Part shown: positions 48,052 through 57,074 of the stretch, piece by piece
Position numbering within the stretch: position 1 is the first letter of the stretch
How the letters are laid out: each line of letters opens with the position of its first letter
Assembly (NCBI RefSeq): GCF_022387135.1
Contig: NZ_CP092462.1
Coordinates: forward strand, 3,100,001 to 3,164,000
Length of the DNA: 64,000 nt
From: Comamonas sp. B21-038
GTDB lineage: Bacteria > Pseudomonadota > Gammaproteobacteria > Burkholderiales > Burkholderiaceae_C
Direction: 5' to 3'
The notes under the pieces: generated by a model
Told to the model about the DNA's origin: nothing
The model's input: the letters and a program-made list of their open reading frames with translations, nothing else
The model's database searches: none
Program-made: the position numbers and the translations under genes

Positions 48052-49269
48052 TTACTTGGGCGCAGCTGCGGCCGCACCTGCCGCAGCAGGCGCATTCACC
48101 ACCGGTGCATCGGCCTGGTTCTGCGCAGGCGCGGAGGCTGCGTACTTGGACTGGAACACCGTCACCTTCTGGCCGGCATTGAGCACATGCACGCCGGCCA
48201 CCACCACCTGCTGCCCAGCCTGCAGACCGCTCTGGATGACGGCGTCATTGCCATCCATGCGCGCCACCGCCACCGCCTGGGGGTTGACGGTAGAACTGGC
48301 AGGGTCAAACACCCAGACCTGGGTGCTGCCGGCCTTGTCCCAGAGCGCCGACAAAGGCAGCTTGATCGCCTCGGCCGCCTTGTCAGCGCCAGCGGCGCGC
48401 TCGGGCGGCAGCACGGTCACCGTGGCGCCCAGCTTGGGCAGCACCTCATTGGGCGCCGCATCCAGCGAGGCCTTGACCTGGTAGGTGCGGGTGGCGGCAT
48501 CGGCGCTGGCTGCCACTTCGCGGATATGCGCGCCCAGCAACTGCTCCTCAGGCCAGACCTTGACCTGCACCGGCTGGCCGGGCTTGAGCTGCGCAATGCG
48601 GTCTTCGGGCACCGCAAACACCGCATCACGCGCACCATCCTTGGCCACACGCAGCACCGGCGTGCCGGCAGACACCACCTGGCCAGGCTCCACATTCACC
48701 GCAGTCACCACACCGGCCACCTCGGACACCAGGCGGGTATAGGCCGTCTGGTTGCTTTGGCTGGCCGCGTTGGCCTTGGCCTGGTCCAGCTGTGCCTGGG
48801 CCGATTTCAGCGCCGCCGCATGGCGCTCCATCTCGGCCGCGCTGATGAAGTTCTTGTCGCGCAGCTCCTTGAAGCGGCGGTAGTTGGCCGCTTCCAGGTC
48901 ACGCTGCGTGGTGGCGGCCTGCACTTGCGCCTGCGCCCCCTGGGCCGCCAGCGCGTAGTCAGCACCATCGAGCTGGGCCAGCAGCTGCCCAGGCTTGATG
49001 GCCTGGCCCAGCTCCACGTTGCGGCTGAGCACCTTGCCCGCCACCCGGAAACCCAGTTGCGCCTCGGTACGGGCACGGATATCGCCGGCGAATGCCGACT
49101 GCGCCTGCAGCGGCGCGGCGCCCACGGTTTGCAGCTTGACCGCACGAATCGGCTCGGGCGGGGACTCCTGGCGTGAACAGGCCGTCAAGCTGGCCAATGC
49201 CGCCATCGACAGCAGCAGCACTGCGGCACGCGCGCTGGGCGCTCGAAGAGGTAGGAACATGGTGTGCAT
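48052..49269 (-). CDS. RND efflux periplasmic adaptor (MFP) lipoprotein
   Basis: A 405-residue membrane-fusion protein. The lipobox SLTAC places the lipidated Cys at residue 31. The core has an HlyD-type lipoyl part (GKVLSRNVELGQAIKPGQLLAQLD), a hairpin of about 80 residues rich in Ala and Gln, and the second lipoyl half (AGVVTAVNVEPGQVVSAGTPV). It bridges the permease and an outer-membrane channel. The start at 49269 gives a standard signal; a longer frame upstream would run through the promoter. Residues 390-405 are an Ala/Pro tail. Confidence 0.9.
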   Translation of the reverse strand: MHTMFLPLRAPSARAAVLLLSMAALASLTACSRQESPPEPIRAVKLQTVGAAPLQAQSAFAGDIRARTEAQLGFRVAGKVLSRNVELGQAIKPGQLLAQLDGADYALAAQGAQAQVQAATTQRDLEAANYRRFKELRDKNFISAAEMERHAAALKSAQAQLDQAKANAASQSNQTAYTRLVSEVAGVVTAVNVEPGQVVSAGTPVLRVAKDGARDAVFAVPEDRIAQLKPGQPVQVKVWPEEQLLGAHIREVAASADAATRTYQVKASLDAAPNEVLPKLGATVTVLPPERAAGADKAAEAIKLPLSALWDKAGSTQVWVFDPASSTVNPQAVAVARMDGNDAVIQSGLQAGQQVVVAGVHVLNAGQKVTVFQSKYAASAPAQNQADAPVVNAPAAAGAAAAAPK

Positions 49270-49329
49270 GCGGGCGGTGAGAGGCCAAGAAGACCCTGGC
49301 CCGGCAGAAGAAAAAGAGGGAAATGCACC

Positions 49330-49377
49330 AAGGACCCTCTGCCCAACACCCGGACGCGCGCTGTGCAGAGGGCCCTT
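49330..49377. repeat. Short palindrome related to the 161-bp element
   Basis: AAGGACCCTCTGC (49330-49342) and GCAGAGGGCCCTT (49365-49377) are inverted repeats at 12 of 13 positions. The left end is nearly the same as AAGGGACCCTCTGC at 44629-44642. In the RNA it would form a strong hairpin in the leader of the RND operon, about 60 nt before the adaptor start codon. Confidence 0.6.
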
Positions 49378-49397
49378 AATGACCAAACGGTCACTAA
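49376..49397. promoter_or_regulatory. Palindromic operator, probably for a TetR-type repressor
   Basis: A perfect interrupted dyad TTA-n-TGACC-AAAC-GGTCA-n-TAA lies directly after and overlapping the -10 of the RND promoter, where a repressor would block transcription. This size and position suit TetR-family repressors that commonly control RND pumps. No regulator gene lies beside it, so the repressor must be elsewhere. Confidence 0.65.
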
Positions 49398-49424
49398 TTT
49401 AGACAGTTCGCTCCCGCCTGTCAA
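49396..49424 (-). promoter_or_regulatory. Sigma70 promoter of the RND efflux operon
   Basis: On the minus strand, a perfect TTGACA (49419-49424) and TAAATT (49396-49401) are 17 bp apart. The start would fall near 49389, inside the operator palindrome. Confidence 0.8.
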
Positions 49425-49467
49425 TGCTTGGCAGCCACACTGTGCGGGATGCGCTAGCATCGGCGCT

Positions 49468-50337
49468 GTGAAAGATTCCACGCCCTCCTCTTCTGCGGCT
49501 GCCGCCACGCCCGTCACCCACTACGAGAATTTTCCGGTGGCCTCCTGGCTGTGTCCGCCGGCACTGCGCCCTCCCATCGCCGCTATCTACCACTTTGCGC
49601 GCACAGCCGATGACATTGCCGACGAGGGCGACGCCGATGCCCCCGCCCGCCTGGCCGAGCTGCAGGCCTACCGCGATGCGCTGGCCCATATTGCTGATGG
49701 AAAGCCGCCACAGGCGCGCTGGCAGGCCGTGTTTGCGCCGCTCCAGGCCGCCATCGTGCAGTGGCAGTTGCCGGTCGCCTTGCTGGATGATTTGATCAGC
49801 GCCTTCATGCAGGACATCGACAAGACCGCCCGAAGCGCGCGCTATGCCGACCGCGCCGAGCTGCTTGACTACTGCCGCCGCTCGGCCAACCCGGTGGGGC
49901 GGTTGCTGCTGCATTTGTATGGCGTGAACGACGCCGCGTCGCTGGCCCAGAGCGATGCGATCTGCAGCGCGCTGCAGCTGATCAACTTCTGGCAGGACCT
50001 GGGGGTCGATATTCCGCGTGGCCGCTACTACCTCAATGATGCCGACTGCCAGGCTGCCGGCATCACCGCCGCCGCGATGCAGCAGCGCCAGGACAGCCCG
50101 GCGCTGCGCCAGCTGGTGATGGACCAGGCCGCCTGGGCGCGCCGCCTGATGGAAGAAGGCGCGCCGCTGGTGCACCGCGTGCCCGGCCGCGCCGGCTGGG
50201 AGCTGCGCCTGGTGGTGCAAGGGGGCTTGCGCATTCTGGACAAGGTCGAGGCGCTGCAAGGCCAGAGCCTGTGGCAGCGCCGCACCATTGGCAAGGGCGA
50301 TGTGCCGCTGATGCTGTGGCGCGCCTGGCGCATGTAA
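49468..50337 (+). CDS. hpnC: Squalene synthase-like HpnC (hydroxysqualene synthase)
   Basis: A 289-residue isoprenoid synthase fold enzyme. In the known HpnCDE route, HpnC converts presqualene diphosphate to hydroxysqualene. The Asp-rich motifs are DDIAD at residues 48-52 and QDLGVD at 176-181, with Mg-diphosphate binding roles. The first motif is preceded by YHFARTA, typical of HpnC. The start is a GTG at 49468; it is the only plausible start near the domain, and a longer frame runs through the RND promoter. It faces away from the RND operon. The partner genes hpnD and hpnE lie about 7.3 kb away. Confidence 0.9.
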   Translation: MKDSTPSSSAAAATPVTHYENFPVASWLCPPALRPPIAAIYHFARTADDIADEGDADAPARLAELQAYRDALAHIADGKPPQARWQAVFAPLQAAIVQWQLPVALLDDLISAFMQDIDKTARSARYADRAELLDYCRRSANPVGRLLLHLYGVNDAASLAQSDAICSALQLINFWQDLGVDIPRGRYYLNDADCQAAGITAAAMQQRQDSPALRQLVMDQAAWARRLMEEGAPLVHRVPGRAGWELRLVVQGGLRILDKVEALQGQSLWQRRTIGKGDVPLMLWRAWRM

Positions 50338-50376
50338 GCCGCTATCCGCACGCTCTTCGCCCGCTGCCGCCCCCAC

Positions 50377-50406
50377 AAAAAAAGGCCGAATCCTGCGATC
50401 CGGCCT
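50377..50406 (-). terminator. Terminator of the HtrA-type protease gene
   Basis: The minus strand folds AGGCCG and ATC with GAT and CGGCCT around a short loop, then runs into TTTTTTT. It lies between the convergent ends of hpnC and the protease gene. Confidence 0.85.
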
Positions 50407-50542
50407 AAAGGGGTTATGGGAACCCCCGAGGAGAGTGTTTACGGGCCTTGCGGCCAGGCGGCTCAGGGCTCAGCCATCCCTTGCCCAGCTGGGGAATACG
50501 CTTGTCATGGTCTCGCCTTTCTCAGGACCGTTGAATTGGCGC

Positions 50543-52090
50543 TCAGCCCAGTTGCACCGGAACAAAAATCTTCTGGCCATTGCGCTCGATCAGCAGCGCC
50601 ACCGACTTGTCGGACTGCGCCACCTGCTTGCGCAGATCCTCAATGCCTTTCACCGCCGCGCCATTGACCGACAGCACCACATCACCAGGCTGCACACCGG
50701 CCAGCGCTGCAGGTCCGGCCGCCTGCTCGACGATCAAGCCCTGCTGGCTGCCGCTGGCCTGCTTTTCCTGCGGCGTCAGCTCGCGCAGCGCCAGGCCCAG
50801 CTTGCCCTTGCCGACCTTCTCATTGCCTGCCACCTGCTCGCCCTTGCTGACATTGCCGCCCAACGTGGCTTGCAAGCTGGTGGCCTTGCCGCCGCGCCAC
50901 ACCTGCAGCTCGGCCTGGGTGCCGGGCCGCGCCGTGGCAATGGCCGCAGGCAGGTCGTTGGACGAGACAATCGCCTGGCCGTTGTAGCCGGTGATCACAT
51001 CGCCAGGCTGCAGGCCGGCCTTGTCGGCGGGGCCGCCTTTTTCCACACTGGCCACCAAGGCGCCTTCGGGCTTGGGCAGCTTGAAGGAATCGGCAAAGGC
51101 CTGGTTGACCTCCTGGATCACGACGCCGAGGCGGGCATGGTCGACCTTGCCGTGCGAGACGATCTGGTCCTTGATGTTGACCGCCAGGTCGATCGGGATC
51201 GCAAAGGACAGGCCTTGGTAGCCGCCGCTCTTGCTGTAGATCTGCGAGTTGATGCCCACCACCTCGCCGCGGGCATTGATCAGCGGGCCACCGGAATTGC
51301 CGGGGTTGATCGCCACATCGGTCTGGATGAACGGCACCGAGCTGTCATCGGGCAGCGCACGGCCCTTGGCGCTGACCACACCGGCAGTCACCGAGTTCTC
51401 GAAGCCAAACGGCGAGCCAATCGCCAGCACCCATTCGCCTTGCTGGATGGCCTTGGAGTCACCAATCTTGGCAACGGGCAAATCCTTGGCATCGATCTTG
51501 ATCACCGCGATATCGGTCTTGGGGTCCGAACCCAGTACCTTGGCCTTGAACTCGCGCCGGTCGGTCAGCTTGACCGTCACTGTCTTGGCGCCCTTGACCA
51601 CGTGGGCATTGGTCAGGATCGTGCCATCGGGGCTGATGATGAAGCCCGAGCCCTCACCGGCCATCGGCACCTCTTGCGGCACCTGGCGGCCAAACCCGCG
51701 CGGCATGCCTTGCTGCGGCACGCCAAAGCCGAACTGGCGGAAGAACTGCAGCATCGGGTCGTTGGGGTCGATCTGCTGGCCCCGGTTGGCCGAGGGCGCG
51801 GCGTCGGCATCGTCGCCGTCATCCTCATCGTCCGAGACCTTGCGCGTGCCGCGCACACTGATGTTGACCACCGCAGGCCCGGCCTGCTGGGTGATGGTGC
51901 TGAAATTGGGCAGGCTGACCATCGGCGCCGCAGCCGGGGCCGCTTGCGCCACCACCGCAGGCGCGCCTTGTGCATGGGCGCTCCACTGCACATGCTGCAG
52001 TGCCGAAGCACCCACGCCGCCCAACACACCTGCCGTCAGCAAGGCAGCTACCAGTTTGCGCGAACCGAGTTGAAAAGAAGGAACAGACAT
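50543..52090 (-). CDS. Periplasmic serine protease Do (HtrA/DegQ/MucD type)
   Basis: A 515-residue protease-chaperone for misfolded envelope proteins. Residues 1-41 are a signal peptide (ending AHA-QG). The trypsin-like domain has His163 (NAHVV), Asp193 (KTDIAVIKID) and Ser266 (GNSGGP). Two PDZ domains follow, at about residues 305-390 and 425-510. The start at 52090 (MSVPSF) is preceded by GGGAG; an upstream TTG is less likely. An acidic Asp/Glu stretch at residues 87-98 is unusual in this position. Confidence 0.94.
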   Translation of the reverse strand: MSVPSFQLGSRKLVAALLTAGVLGGVGASALQHVQWSAHAQGAPAVVAQAAPAAAPMVSLPNFSTITQQAGPAVVNISVRGTRKVSDDEDDGDDADAAPSANRGQQIDPNDPMLQFFRQFGFGVPQQGMPRGFGRQVPQEVPMAGEGSGFIISPDGTILTNAHVVKGAKTVTVKLTDRREFKAKVLGSDPKTDIAVIKIDAKDLPVAKIGDSKAIQQGEWVLAIGSPFGFENSVTAGVVSAKGRALPDDSSVPFIQTDVAINPGNSGGPLINARGEVVGINSQIYSKSGGYQGLSFAIPIDLAVNIKDQIVSHGKVDHARLGVVIQEVNQAFADSFKLPKPEGALVASVEKGGPADKAGLQPGDVITGYNGQAIVSSNDLPAAIATARPGTQAELQVWRGGKATSLQATLGGNVSKGEQVAGNEKVGKGKLGLALRELTPQEKQASGSQQGLIVEQAAGPAALAGVQPGDVVLSVNGAAVKGIEDLRKQVAQSDKSVALLIERNGQKIFVPVQLG

Positions 52091-52176
52091 TTTTTGTACT
52101 CCCAAATACCACTTGCATGGTGTCGATGGGGCTAATGTGCCTGCCCAGACTTAGAAGAAACTTAGACGCAAGGGCC

Positions 52177-53826
52177 TCAGGATTTTTGGTACGGAAAATA
52201 AGGCGGCGCCTCACCGATGGCCAGCATGTCCACTTCCAGAATCGCCAGCCCGGGCGCGCCCGCCAGCTGCGCCACCGCCTCTGCCAGGCCATCGGCCCGG
52301 CCGAGCTTGCGGTAGGCCATGCCGGCCGATTGGGCGAGCAGCGCAAAGTCCGGCGGCGCCAGATCGCCGTAGACGCGCCGGCCGCCAAAGTTGGCATCCT
52401 GCATGTGCTTGATTACGCCGTAGCCCGCGTCGTTCATGACGATGAGCAGCATGTCCAGCTGCTCCTGCATGGCGGTCCAGAGCTCGCAGACATTCATCAT
52501 GAAGCCGGCATCGCCGCTCAGCACCACGGTCTTGGCGCCCCTGGCCGCAAAGGCGGCACCTATGCCCAGCGGCAGGCCCTGTCCAATGCCAGCGCCCACC
52601 GGGTGCATGGCGTCGCGGGGGCCATAGACCTCGAACAGGCGGTTGCCCCAGGTGGAGTTGGCGACGGTGATATCGCGCGCCCATACCGCATTGCGCGGCA
52701 GCTGGCTTCTGAGCTGCTCGGCAAAACCGGCATAGGGGCCCAGGGTGCCGGCAAAGGCCTGGCGGGCGCGCTGCTTCATATTGGCAAACTGCTCGCGGTA
52801 GCCAGGCTCGGCCTGGTAGTTGCCCAGCGCCGCCACCAGGCGTTCGAGCACATCGCGGGCATCGCCACAGACAAACTGCGCGCAGTCATAGCTGCGGCCT
52901 TCGGCGGCGGGGTCCAGGTCGATCTGCACACGCTGGCTGGGCAAGGCCAGGCTTTGGTCCACGGTCTCCTGGCCTCGCAGCCGCGAGCCCACTACCACCA
53001 TCAGATCCACACTCTCGTAGAAGGCGATCACCTCGGGCGCGCCGGTGCCGTTGAGGCCGCCCAGGTTGCAGGCATGGTCCTCGGGCACAATGCCGCGCCC
53101 GGCCCAGCTCGATGCCATGCCAAAGCCCCTGTCCAGCAGCTGCTGCAAGGGCGCGCCGCAATCGATGGCACCGCGCCCCACCCAAAGCATGGGCCGCCGC
53201 GCCGCACGCACGCGTTCGGCCAGCTGCGCGATGTCGGCATCGCTGGCCCGGGGGCGCGCGGGCATGGGCGGCAGCGCCAGGCTTGCGCCCGCATCGCTTT
53301 GCGGGATGGGCTGCTTTTGCACATCGATCGGAATCTCGATGCTCACCGGCCCCATCGGCGCCGCCAGCGCCTCGGTGGCCGCCTGCTGCAAGATGCGCAG
53401 TGCGTCTTCGGCCCGCTCAATGCGGTAGCTGGCCTTGCAGACCGACTGCAGCATGCCGAGCTGGTCGCGCACATTGTGGGTGGCGCCGGTATCGCGCCCC
53501 AGAAACTTGCGCGGCACCTGGCCGGTGATATGCAGCAGCGGCGTGGAGGCAAACGAGGCTTCCAGCAAGCCCGACACTGTATTGGCCGCGCCCGGCCCGG
53601 TGCTGGAGACCAGCACGCCCAGCTTGCCGCTGCGCCGGGCATAGCCATCGGCCATGTGCGCTGCGCCCATCTCGCCGCGCGTCATCACCACGCGGATGCC
53701 GCCCTGGCGGGCAATGCCATCCATGATCGGGATGTTGTGCACGGAGATGATGCCGAAGACCAGCTCGGTATCGATCGCATGCAGGAACTGGGCGACCAGG
53801 TCGCCGATATTGAAAGTGTGTGACAT
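52177..53826 (-). CDS. Thiamine diphosphate-dependent enzyme (acetolactate synthase-like)
   Basis: A 549-residue ThDP enzyme of the acetolactate synthase / benzoylformate decarboxylase superfamily. The activating Glu is Glu52 in TRGEMGAAHMADGYAR. The ThDP-Mg motif begins GDAGF at residues 438-442 and ends with Asn465 (NDAGYG). A central FAD/transhydrogenase-like domain lies in between. Its small-subunit partner is absent and it pairs with a Bug receptor gene 6 nt upstream, so it is more likely catabolic than IlvB proper. The actual 2-oxo acid substrate is unknown. Confidence 0.85.
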   Translation of the reverse strand: MSHTFNIGDLVAQFLHAIDTELVFGIISVHNIPIMDGIARQGGIRVVMTRGEMGAAHMADGYARRSGKLGVLVSSTGPGAANTVSGLLEASFASTPLLHITGQVPRKFLGRDTGATHNVRDQLGMLQSVCKASYRIERAEDALRILQQAATEALAAPMGPVSIEIPIDVQKQPIPQSDAGASLALPPMPARPRASDADIAQLAERVRAARRPMLWVGRGAIDCGAPLQQLLDRGFGMASSWAGRGIVPEDHACNLGGLNGTGAPEVIAFYESVDLMVVVGSRLRGQETVDQSLALPSQRVQIDLDPAAEGRSYDCAQFVCGDARDVLERLVAALGNYQAEPGYREQFANMKQRARQAFAGTLGPYAGFAEQLRSQLPRNAVWARDITVANSTWGNRLFEVYGPRDAMHPVGAGIGQGLPLGIGAAFAARGAKTVVLSGDAGFMMNVCELWTAMQEQLDMLLIVMNDAGYGVIKHMQDANFGGRRVYGDLAPPDFALLAQSAGMAYRKLGRADGLAEAVAQLAGAPGLAILEVDMLAIGEAPPYFPYQKS

Positions 53827-53832
53827 GGTGGT

Positions 53833-54801
53833 TTACTCGCTGGCCTGAACGTTCGGGGCCAATTGCTTGAAGAAGTGGTAGTCGCTGGCAATGCGTTTTT
53901 TCAGATCGGTGGTACTGACCGGGTCGATCGCATAGCCCGAGCGCTCCATGTCGGCAACAAAGCGGGCATCGGCCAGAATTTTCTGGTTGACCTGGGCCAG
54001 CGCCTCGACCACCTCGGGTGCGGTCCTGGCCGGCGCCAGCAGGCCGATCCAGCCTTCGAAATTGAAGTCGGGGTAGCCGGACTCCACCATCGTCGGCGCA
54101 TGGGGAAGCTGCGGGTTGCGCAGCGGCGATGTCAGCGCCAGCGCGCGCACGCTGCCACTTTGCACCTGCGTGACCGCCGTCGTGTTCAGGTCAAACAACA
54201 TCGACACGCGGTTGGCCATCAGCTCGGCCATGGCCGGTGCATTGCCCTTGAAAGGCACATGCGTCATCATGATGCCCGCGTACTTGGCCAGCAGCACGCC
54301 CGAGAGGTGGTTGGACGAGCCATTGCCCGCCGAGGCATAGGTCAGCTGGCCGGGCTGGGCCTTGCCAAAGGCCACCAGCTCCTGCAGCGACTTGAACGGC
54401 GACTGCGCGCCCACCAGCAGCACATTGGTGTACTTGACCACCGAGCCGATCGGAGAGAAATCGGCGACCGGGTCAAAGCTGGTGCTCGTCACCGCCGGCG
54501 TGATGCTGATCGTGGGACTGGCCACGAAGTACAGCGTGTAGCCATTGGGCGTGGCGTTCTTCACCGCATTGGCGGCCAGAGTACCGCTGGCGCCGGCCTT
54601 GTTCTCGACAATCACGCTCTGGCCCAGCAGCTCGGAGAGCTTGTGCCCGTACTGCCGCGCCACGATATCGACCGAGCCGCCCGGTGAATACCCCACCACC
54701 AGCTTGATGGGCTGCTGAGGAAAAGCCTTGGGCTGGGCCTGCGCTGCAGCGCCCCACACCCCCAACAGCGCTGCACTGAGCGCGATGGTCCACGGGTTCA
54801 T
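53833..54801 (-). CDS. Bug-family substrate-binding protein
   Basis: A 322-residue periplasmic tripartite tricarboxylate transporter receptor. The signal peptide (residues 1-22, AQA-QP) precedes FPQQPIKLVVGYSPGGSVDIVARQ, and VIVENKAGASGTLAA is the second diagnostic motif. It is 6 nt upstream of the ThDP enzyme gene, so binding and breakdown of the same compound is a fair guess. No membrane components are nearby. Confidence 0.93.
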   Translation of the reverse strand: MNPWTIALSAALLGVWGAAAQAQPKAFPQQPIKLVVGYSPGGSVDIVARQYGHKLSELLGQSVIVENKAGASGTLAANAVKNATPNGYTLYFVASPTISITPAVTSTSFDPVADFSPIGSVVKYTNVLLVGAQSPFKSLQELVAFGKAQPGQLTYASAGNGSSNHLSGVLLAKYAGIMMTHVPFKGNAPAMAELMANRVSMLFDLNTTAVTQVQSGSVRALALTSPLRNPQLPHAPTMVESGYPDFNFEGWIGLLAPARTAPEVVEALAQVNQKILADARFVADMERSGYAIDPVSTTDLKKRIASDYHFFKQLAPNVQASE

Positions 54802-55056
54802 GCCGGTCTCCTGAGGTTCTTGTGCGCTCCTTTATCCCTTAGGTACCGACAGCCCCCTCCCCCTGCTAACCCTAGAAGTTCGCAGATTGAATAAGCTGAT
54901 ATTTACAACGAATCAGTTTGCGCCATTTGCGCTCAGAGCCGCTAAGACGACCCAGCAAACCACAGGTTTGCGGTTGAGACTAGACGCAAAGCCGCAGGCA
55001 GTACAGTAGTACGGCAAGGCTTTGCAACGACGTATCAAGGGTCGTATTAGTGGCTC

Positions 55057-56394
55057 TTAGAAGATGACCCGCACGCGCAGGCCGCCCAGCTCCTCCGACG
55101 CATCCAGCAGCAGTTGCGCGCCGTGCTGGCGTGCCACTGCACTGACAATCGCCAGTCCCAGCCCGCTGCCATGCGCGCTGGTGCCGGGCACGCGGTAGAA
55201 GCGGTCCAGCACCCGCTCGCGCTCCTCGGGGACGATGCCGGGCCCGCTGTCTTCGACGCTGAGCACGCGCTGCCCTTGCGCATCGCGGTACCAACGGCAC
55301 AGCACCTGGCCACCGGTGGGGGTGTAGCGCAACGCGTTTTCCAGCAGATTGCGCAGCAGCAGGCCCAGCGCATCGGCCTGGCCCTGCACGGGCTCCAAGG
55401 TGTCATCCAGCTGGTGCTGCAAGGCCAAGCCCGCCTGCTGGGCCAGCGGTTGCAGCTCATCCACCGCCATCTCGCACAGCGCGGCCACGGCGACCGGCTG
55501 CGCAGGCGCTGCCTGCATCTGCCCGGCCTCCTGGCGGGCCAGATGCAGCAATTGTTCGACCATGCGCGTGGCCCGGTCGATGCCCGCCATCACCCGCTCG
55601 CTGGCCACACGCCGCGCAGCATCATCGGGCGCGCGGGCAAGCCCCTGCACCTGCAGGCGCAGGGCCGCCAGCGGTGTGCGCAGCTCGTGGGCGGCATCGC
55701 CGACAAAGCGCTGCAGCGCATCAAACGCAGCCTGCAAGCGCGCCAGCAGCAGGTTCATCTCCTGCACCAGCGGCTGCACTTCCAGCGGCAGATCGGCATC
55801 GGCCAGCGGTGACAAGTCATCGGCCTGGCGCGCCGCCAGCTGCTCGCGCGTGCGCGCCAGCGGCGCCAAGGTATGGGCCACCACCCACCAGACCACCAGC
55901 ATGATCAGCGGGGCCAGCAGCAGCACCGGCACGATGGAGCGCAAGGCCACCTGGCCAGCCATCTGGCCGCGCGATGCCGCCTCCTGCGCCACCTGGATGA
56001 CCTGGGTCGGCGTCTGCAGCGCATAGATGCGAAAGGCCACGCCATGGGCGCGCGCATCGCTGAAGCCCAGCACGGCGACCTGGGGCAGCAGGCGCGAGTT
56101 GCTGGAGCGGTAGAGCATGATGCCGTCGGAGCGCCAGATCTGCACGATCATGTCCTGCGCCTTGGCCTGCGGATCGGCCAGCGCGTCCGAGGCCACCTCG
56201 GAGGCCAGCCCGGCCGACAGCGCCAGCGCAATGCGCTGCATCTGCACATCGAACAGCGCCTCGGTCTCCGCCCGCGCTGTGCGGTAAATGCTGACGGCCT
56301 GCAGCCCAGCGGCCACCACCACGACGGCCAGCAGCGCCCAGATCAGCCGCGCACGCAGCGAAAAAGGCCGGCCGGCCCACAGCGCTGCGCTCAA
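55057..56394 (-). CDS. Two-component sensor histidine kinase (QseC-like)
   Basis: A 445-residue inner-membrane sensor. Transmembrane segments lie near residues 14-36 and 150-173 with a periplasmic sensor of about 115 residues. A HAMP-like region leads to the phosphoacceptor His236 (GDAAHELRTPLAAL), then the N box (NLLENALRY), G1 (DSGPGI) and G2 (GSGLGLAI). The start is a TTG overlapping the stop of the response regulator gene (TTGA), with GGGGAGG just upstream; no better start exists. It is coupled to the regulator at 56391. Confidence 0.93.
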   Translation of the reverse strand: MSAALWAGRPFSLRARLIWALLAVVVVAAGLQAVSIYRTARAETEALFDVQMQRIALALSAGLASEVASDALADPQAKAQDMIVQIWRSDGIMLYRSSNSRLLPQVAVLGFSDARAHGVAFRIYALQTPTQVIQVAQEAASRGQMAGQVALRSIVPVLLLAPLIMLVVWWVVAHTLAPLARTREQLAARQADDLSPLADADLPLEVQPLVQEMNLLLARLQAAFDALQRFVGDAAHELRTPLAALRLQVQGLARAPDDAARRVASERVMAGIDRATRMVEQLLHLARQEAGQMQAAPAQPVAVAALCEMAVDELQPLAQQAGLALQHQLDDTLEPVQGQADALGLLLRNLLENALRYTPTGGQVLCRWYRDAQGQRVLSVEDSGPGIVPEERERVLDRFYRVPGTSAHGSGLGLAIVSAVARQHGAQLLLDASEELGGLRVRVIF

Positions 56395-57074
56395 GCGGCC
56401 TCCCCACTTGGAGGAGACTCGACCGGCACCAGATAACCCAGACCGCGCACATTCTGGATCAGCTCGGCGCCCAGTTTTTTGCGCACCCCGTGGATATAGA
56501 CCTCGACCGCATTGCTGCTGATGTCATCGCGCCAGGAGTAGAGCTTTTCCTCCAGCTGCGCGCGGGAAAGCACGCGGCCAGGTCTTGCAATCAGGGGCTC
56601 GAGCACCGCCCATTCACGGGCCGACAGCTGCACCGGCTGCCCGGCCACAAAAGCCTCGCGCGAAGCGGGCACCAGCCGCACCTGGCCCCAGCAGTACTCG
56701 GGCTCGGCCCGGCCGCTGGCACGGCGCAGCAGCGCACGGATGCGCGCCAGCAGCTCGTCCAGGTCATAGGGTTTGATGATGTAGTCATCAGCGCCGGCAT
56801 CGAGCCCCGCCACCCGCTCGGCAATGGCATCACGCGCCGTCGCCACGAGTACGGGGATGCGGACCTGGCGCGCACGCATCTCGCGCAGCACCTGCAGCCC
56901 GTCCACCTTGGGCAGGCCCAGGTCCAGCAACACCAGGTCATAGCCGGCCGTCGCCAGCGCCGTCTGCGCCATCGCCCCGTCCTTGACCCAATCCACCGCC
57001 CAGGATTCGGCACGCAGTGCATCGAGCACCACTTCGCCAATCATCTGATCATCTTCTACCAGGAGTATGCGCAT
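56391..57074 (-). CDS. Two-component response regulator (OmpR/QseB-like)
   Basis: A 227-residue regulator. The receiver domain has the acidic pair in LLVEDDQ, phosphoacceptor Asp51 (LLDLGLP) and a Lys in DDYIIKPYDLDEL. The winged helix OmpR-type DNA-binding domain ends in SSNAVEVYIHGVRKKLG. The start at 57074 (MRILLVED) is chosen because the receiver fold begins there. Target genes are unknown; neither flanking operon is clearly linked. Confidence 0.94.
   Translation of the reverse strand: MRILLVEDDQMIGEVVLDALRAESWAVDWVKDGAMAQTALATAGYDLVLLDLGLPKVDGLQVLREMRARQVRIPVLVATARDAIAERVAGLDAGADDYIIKPYDLDELLARIRALLRRASGRAEPEYCWGQVRLVPASREAFVAGQPVQLSAREWAVLEPLIARPGRVLSRAQLEEKLYSWRDDISSNAVEVYIHGVRKKLGAELIQNVRGLGYLVPVESPPSGEAA

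Noticed and set aside
44716..49176. A plus-strand open frame of about 1490 codons antisense to the RND operon
   Set aside because: It mirrors two certain genes on the other strand and reads as His/Gln/Arg-rich low-complexity sequence.
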